From contig NZ_CADFEJ010000002.1 in NCBI RefSeq assembly GCF_902833055.1, positions 558,001 through 622,000 of the forward strand: a DNA stretch of 64,000 bases, read 5' to 3'. A program made the position numbers and the translations under genes. Positions within the stretch are counted from its first letter, which is position 1. Each line of letters opens with the position of its first letter. Of the stretch, positions 60,615 to 64,000 are shown piece by piece. This stretch comes from Burkholderia territorii. GTDB taxonomy: Bacteria; Pseudomonadota; Gammaproteobacteria; Burkholderiales; Burkholderiaceae. The notes under the pieces are model-generated. The model saw only the letters and a program-made list of their open reading frames with translations, ran no database searches and had not been told where the DNA came from.

Positions 60615-61043
60615 ATGCGAGTGATCATGTCCCTAATCAATTTGATGCGGCGTATGTCTCCGTTGATCGTCCTCGGTGCCGTGATGAGCAGCGCCCATGC
60701 ACTGCCGCCGCAGGCGGTGGCGCCGGTGAAGCTGCCGCGCGGCGGGCACGGCGTCGACGGTCCGTTCTTTCCTTCGACCCGCGCGGCGCCGGTGCTGCCG
60801 TCGACCGGCGCCACGCTGCAGCAGCAGGCGCAGACCCGCGTCGATGCCCGGCTCGGCGGCAACACGGTGCTGAGCAACGGCGCGGCGGTGACGAAAGCGC
60901 AGGCGCAGAGCAGCGGGCTCGGGTTCGTCGCGAAGCACTTCGACGAGATCGATGCGAAACACACCGGTCGCGTGACGATGAGCGATGTGCGGCAGTTCAT
61001 CCAGCAGCGGCAGGTGCAGGCGGAGCAGGAACAGCAGGAGTGA
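60615..61043 (+). CDS. Secreted EF-hand-like small protein
   Basis: A 142-residue protein with a signal-like start (LIVLGAVMSSAHA). The C-terminal segment FDEIDAKHTGRVTMSDVRQFI resembles an EF-hand loop with D, T, G and D positions, though some liganding residues differ. A second EF-hand is not visible, so calcium binding is uncertain. The start may be ATG 60615 or 60627. It lies 44 bp after the S10 peptidase stop, likely in one transcript, and is convergent with the AraC gene. Confidence 0.7.
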   Translation: MRVIMSLINLMRRMSPLIVLGAVMSSAHALPPQAVAPVKLPRGGHGVDGPFFPSTRAAPVLPSTGATLQQQAQTRVDARLGGNTVLSNGAAVTKAQAQSSGLGFVAKHFDEIDAKHTGRVTMSDVRQFIQQRQVQAEQEQQE

Positions 61044-61189
61044 CTGTGTAGCGAGGTCGCGCGCAGGGTGATGGCCGATGCCGGCCGTCTCCTTGCGCCG
61101 GCGTCTGCTATCAACACGCCGCGGCGCACGTTCGGCCGCGGCTTTCTTCATCGAGGCCCGATTATTGCGCCGGCAACGCGACGCGCGCG

Positions 61190-62248
61190 TCACGCATCGC
61201 GTGATCGAGATTCGGCTTCCCGGTGCGCGTAACGCCGCGCCGTCGCCGACGGCAACTCGCCGAACATCGCGCGGTAGTCCTGCGCGAAGCTGCTCAGGTG
61301 CCAGAAGCCCCACTTCGTCGCGGCCGACGTCACCGATGCGCCGAGCCGCAGCTCGCGACGAACGTGATTCAGCCGGACGGCGCGCAGGTACGCGATCGGA
61401 TTCAGGTTGAGCGTGTCGTTGAACGCGTATTGCGCGGTACGTCGACTGATGCCGAGCTGCACGCACAGTTCGGCGATCGACAGCGGACACGTCGACGCAT
61501 CCTGCAGCCGCGCCTGCACCGCGTTCACGAGCGACCAGTACTTCGTCGGTCGCGCCGGGGCGCTGTCCGCGTCCGGCGCGGGCACCGTCATCGCCTCGGA
61601 AATCGCATACAGCACGGTTCGCTCGAGCAGTTCGATCCGCTGCTGCGTCGTCACGTCGTCGATCGGTGTCGTTTTCGCGGCCGCCGCCATCGTGTGGCGC
61701 AGCAGGTCGCGCAAGCGGTCCGCGACCTCGGGCGTCATCGGAATCAACGGCGCGAAGGTGCGCGCGCGCAGCGACGCGGCGAGTGCGCGCATGGCTGCCG
61801 TGGACAGCTTGTCGGGCTCTATCTCGACGTTCACCAGCACGTGCCGGTCGGGCGAATAGAACTCGAACACGGGCTGGCTCGAGAACACGTGCAGGCTGTC
61901 GCGTCCGCTCTTCTCGCCGCACATGCGTGCATGGCCTTCGAGCTCGAGCGGCACGGCCACCGCGATGCGGTCCGGCGGCACCGCGCCCTGCTGCAGGATC
62001 ACCTTGTCGAGATCCTCGACCAGCAGCCGGATGCCGCCGAGCGACACGATGGACGACGAGCCATGAAAGCGGCCACCCGAGATCTGCGTGTAGTTGAGCT
62101 CCCAACCGTCGAAGATCCGTGCCTGTTCCTCCACGTCGGTGAACGCGCAGAACGCCACCGTTCGCGCAAACGGCGGGGCACCGGATAAATCGCTCGGAGC
62201 GGCGGACGGTGTCATCGGAGTCGGTAAGGGCGGGCCGGATCGATGCAT
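61190..62248 (-). CDS. AraC-family transcriptional regulator
   Basis: A 352-residue regulator. The C-terminal HTH_18 (about 250-345) includes LSIAELCVQLGISRRTAQYAFND and SVTSAATKWGFWHLSSFAQDYRAMFGELPS, the two AraC helix-turn-helix units. The N-terminal ~230 residues form an effector domain of unknown ligand. No clear ribosome site precedes ATG 62248, so the start is uncertain. A second ATG at about 62215 is possible. It is divergent from the FAD lactone oxidase and SDR genes, 202 bp away, and probably regulates them. Confidence 0.88.
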   Translation of the reverse strand: MHRSGPPLPTPMTPSAAPSDLSGAPPFARTVAFCAFTDVEEQARIFDGWELNYTQISGGRFHGSSSIVSLGGIRLLVEDLDKVILQQGAVPPDRIAVAVPLELEGHARMCGEKSGRDSLHVFSSQPVFEFYSPDRHVLVNVEIEPDKLSTAAMRALAASLRARTFAPLIPMTPEVADRLRDLLRHTMAAAAKTTPIDDVTTQQRIELLERTVLYAISEAMTVPAPDADSAPARPTKYWSLVNAVQARLQDASTCPLSIAELCVQLGISRRTAQYAFNDTLNLNPIAYLRAVRLNHVRRELRLGASVTSAATKWGFWHLSSFAQDYRAMFGELPSATARRYAHREAESRSRDA

Positions 62249-62450
62249 TGTAGCCGCTGCAAGAGGCGGTCAAAAACCCTGGCGGCCCGATTCTCCGAGC
62301 AAACCCTCGCTTGCCGAAATCCGATAGTGAAAAGCCGGCTGACGCAATACCTTTGGCACGAACGGACACGACGCATCGCATCGCGCTGCGTTGCCCGACG
62401 AACCGAACGGCTGCCGGCAACGCCGGCGGCACACTTCTGGAGAGACGACG

Positions 62451-63698
62451 ATGGAGCTTCCTCGTGGCGGGTTCTGGCGGAACTGGGTAGGCAATCAATC
62501 GTGCGTCGCCGCTCACATGGCGTCGCCGACCAGCGAGGCCGAGATCGCCGAGCTGGTGCATGCCGCGACGAGCCAGGGCAAGAACGTCCGGTGCTCGGGG
62601 TCGGGGCATTCGTTTACGCCGATCGTCGCGACGAGCGGCCTGCTGCTGTCGCTGAAGGACTACCAGGGCATCGTCGCGGTCGACGCGCAGCGCAAGCGCG
62701 TCACGGTGAAGGCCGGCACGCGGATCAACGCGGTGACGCGTCATCTGAAGGAGATCGGCTTCTCGCTCGTCAACCAGGGCGACATCGATTCGCAGGCCAT
62801 TGCCGGCGCGCTCGCAACCGGCACGCACGGCACGGGGACGACGCTGAGCAATCTGTCGTCGCAGGTGGTCGGGATGCGGATCGTTCGCCCCGACGGCTCG
62901 ATCATGGAAGTGAGCGACAGGCAGGACCTCGACCTGCTGCATGCGACGCAGGTGAACCTCGGCCTGTTCGGCGTGGTGTCGGAGCTCACGCTTCAGGTGA
63001 CCGATGCGTTCTGGCTGCACGACCGTGTGTGGCGGGAGGACTTCGACGCGTTGATGGAAAAGTACGACGACCTCGCGGCCACGCACCGGCATTTCGGCTT
63101 CTTCTGGTGCCCGACGTCGGAGAGCCGTCACCTGTACTGCCTGCCCGACACCGCGAAGGTGTCGAACTCGAGGAAGGATTACGACGTATGCGAAATCAAG
63201 GTGATGGACGTCACCGAAGAACGCACGTTCTTCGAAGGCGAGCACGAGAAGATCGCGTACAGCGCCGAGGTCTATGCGATCCACTACGTCGCGAACTTCC
63301 ACGAACTCGAATACGCAGTGCCCGCCGAACACGGCAAGGAAGCGCTGCGCCGTGTGCGCGACCTGATCCTCACGAAGCATCGGGACTGCATTTTTCCGGT
63401 CGAATACCGCTTCACGAAGGGCGATCCGGCGTGGATCAGCCCGTTCAACAATCAGGATAGCGTGACGATTTCGTGCTCGGGCGGTCCGAACGGCGTCGAC
63501 TACTGGCCGTTCCTGAAGGACGTCGACGACATCCTGCGCGATTACGGGTCGCGTCCTCACTGGGGCAAGCTGCATTTCACGAACCGCGACGACGTCGATC
63601 GCTGGTTCCCGAAGGCCGAAGCGTTCCGCGAACTGCGCCGCAGCGTCGACCCCGAAGGCCGTTTCCTCAACGATCATCTTCGGACGCTGTTCAGTTGA
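62451..63698 (+). CDS. VAO-family FAD oxidase (D-arabinono-1,4-lactone / gulonolactone oxidase-like)
   Basis: A 415-residue flavoenzyme. The FAD_binding_4 domain has CSGSGHSFTP (48-57) and GDIDSQAIAGALATGTHGTG. The C-terminal ALO domain shows RPHWGKLHF, the HWGK motif of sugar-1,4-lactone oxidases. These enzymes oxidise an aldono-lactone, making ascorbate-type products or, in bacteria, polyol-derived products. The start at 62451 has GGAGAG upstream. The SDR gene follows within 34 bp. Confidence 0.9.
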   Translation: MELPRGGFWRNWVGNQSCVAAHMASPTSEAEIAELVHAATSQGKNVRCSGSGHSFTPIVATSGLLLSLKDYQGIVAVDAQRKRVTVKAGTRINAVTRHLKEIGFSLVNQGDIDSQAIAGALATGTHGTGTTLSNLSSQVVGMRIVRPDGSIMEVSDRQDLDLLHATQVNLGLFGVVSELTLQVTDAFWLHDRVWREDFDALMEKYDDLAATHRHFGFFWCPTSESRHLYCLPDTAKVSNSRKDYDVCEIKVMDVTEERTFFEGEHEKIAYSAEVYAIHYVANFHELEYAVPAEHGKEALRRVRDLILTKHRDCIFPVEYRFTKGDPAWISPFNNQDSVTISCSGGPNGVDYWPFLKDVDDILRDYGSRPHWGKLHFTNRDDVDRWFPKAEAFRELRRSVDPEGRFLNDHLRTLFS

Positions 63699-63731
63699 GC
63701 GGCCGGAACCAACCAGACTGGAGAACGACGC

Positions 63732-64000
63732 ATGAATGCGAAGATTGACGGACGCCTGGCCGGCAAGGTCGCCATCGTGAGCGGCGGCGCGGGCGGATGC
63801 GGCGGCGCCGCGTCCGAACTGTTCGCCGCGCAGGGCGCGAAAGTGGCGATCATCGACCGCGACGGCGACGCCGCCGAAACGCTCGCATCGCGCCTGCGCG
63901 ATGCCGGCTTGCAGGCGATCGGCCTCGGCGCGGACGTGTCGAAGCAGTCGGACGTGCGGAGCGCGGTCGATGCCGCCCGCGAGCAGTTCGGCAATGCGGA
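63732..64000 (+). CDS. Short-chain dehydrogenase/reductase (3' end outside window)
   Basis: The first 89 residues of an SDR. The Rossmann entry AGKVAIVSGGAGGCGGAASELF carries the cofactor-binding glycine pattern, with an S-G-G-A-G-G-C-G form. DRDGDA gives an acidic residue after the second strand, which favours NAD(H) over NADP(H). LGADVSKQSDV fits the adenine-binding DV position. The catalytic SYK part lies beyond the window. It is co-directional with the FAD lactone oxidase and probably acts on the same polyol/sugar. Confidence 0.85.
   Translation, partial: MNAKIDGRLAGKVAIVSGGAGGCGGAASELFAAQGAKVAIIDRDGDAAETLASRLRDAGLQAIGLGADVSKQSDVRSAVDAAREQFGNA

Noticed and set aside
60633..63677. A 1014-codon minus-strand frame over the AraC and FAD oxidase genes
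   Set aside because: Antisense open frames are common at this GC content. The plus and minus strand genes with clear domains explain the region.
1..64000. CRISPR arrays, tRNA/rRNA genes, insertion sequences and prophage
   Set aside because: No spaced direct-repeat array, clover-leaf-like sequence, transposase motif or phage structural gene was seen in any region.

Overview
This window looks like a Burkholderia chromosome segment, most likely a cepacia-complex-type species. The reasons are very high GC codon use, gram-negative porins with a terminal Phe, an IrlR/IrlS-like two-component system beside a cop cluster, many LysR regulators and a dense set of accessory catabolic genes. There are no rRNA, tRNA, replication or ribosomal genes. 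That composition suggests a secondary replicon, but this is inference from gene content only. I see no insertion sequence, prophage, integrase or CRISPR array.

Layout. 0-9 kb: an Lrp/AsnC regulator, a PoxB-type pyruvate oxidase, a PmtA-like methyltransferase with a coupled 29-codon ORF, a porin, and a complete ProXWV-type quaternary-amine ABC importer. 9-17.3 kb: a reverse-strand catabolic operon (aldehyde dehydrogenase, MFS importer, enolase-superfamily dehydratase, GMC oxidoreductase) followed by two divergent GcvA-type LysR genes. 17.4-23 kb: two overlapping genes of unknown function, then an operon of formaldehyde-activating-enzyme homologue, aldo/keto reductase and aldehyde dehydrogenase with a divergent LysR. 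23-27.8 kb: an unknown protein, LysR genes, a DUF3422 membrane protein and a 66-residue orphan peptide. 28-32.3 kb: an uptake and hydrolysis cluster (amidase, DUF3311, sodium:solute symporter, porin). 32.4-37.5 kb: a streptothricin-acetyltransferase-like GNAT, a toxin-antitoxin locus whose RelE/HigB-type toxin is frameshifted, and a Tat-exported phospholipase C. 37.8-46 kb: guanidino-acid/polyamine catabolism (aldehyde dehydrogenase, ureohydrolase, LuxR regulator, cupin, FAD oxidoreductase, LysR, MFS). 46-48.1 kb: a small unknown protein, an HxlR remnant, and a CaCA-family exporter behind a yybP-ykoY (Mn2+) riboswitch and a coupled leader ORF. 48.2-55.9 kb: a copper-resistance locus (sensor/regulator pair divergent from seven genes) around a long inverted-repeat operator. 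56-61 kb: a secreted nuclease, an S10 carboxypeptidase lipoprotein and an EF-hand-like protein. 61-64 kb: an AraC regulator, a VAO-family FAD sugar-lactone oxidase, and a short-chain dehydrogenase cut by the window end.

How the genes work together. Most loci pair transporters or porins with oxidoreductases and a dedicated regulator, so the theme is scavenging of small organic compounds, plus metal homeostasis (Mn2+ efflux, periplasmic copper handling). The items most worth a second look are the riboswitch/leader-ORF/CaCA unit, the frameshifted toxin with its intact operator, the Fae homologue outside a methylotrophy context, the 66-residue orphan peptide, the dehydratase lacking a canonical metal-ligand Asp, and a roughly 20-bp motif repeated at two distant divergent promoters.
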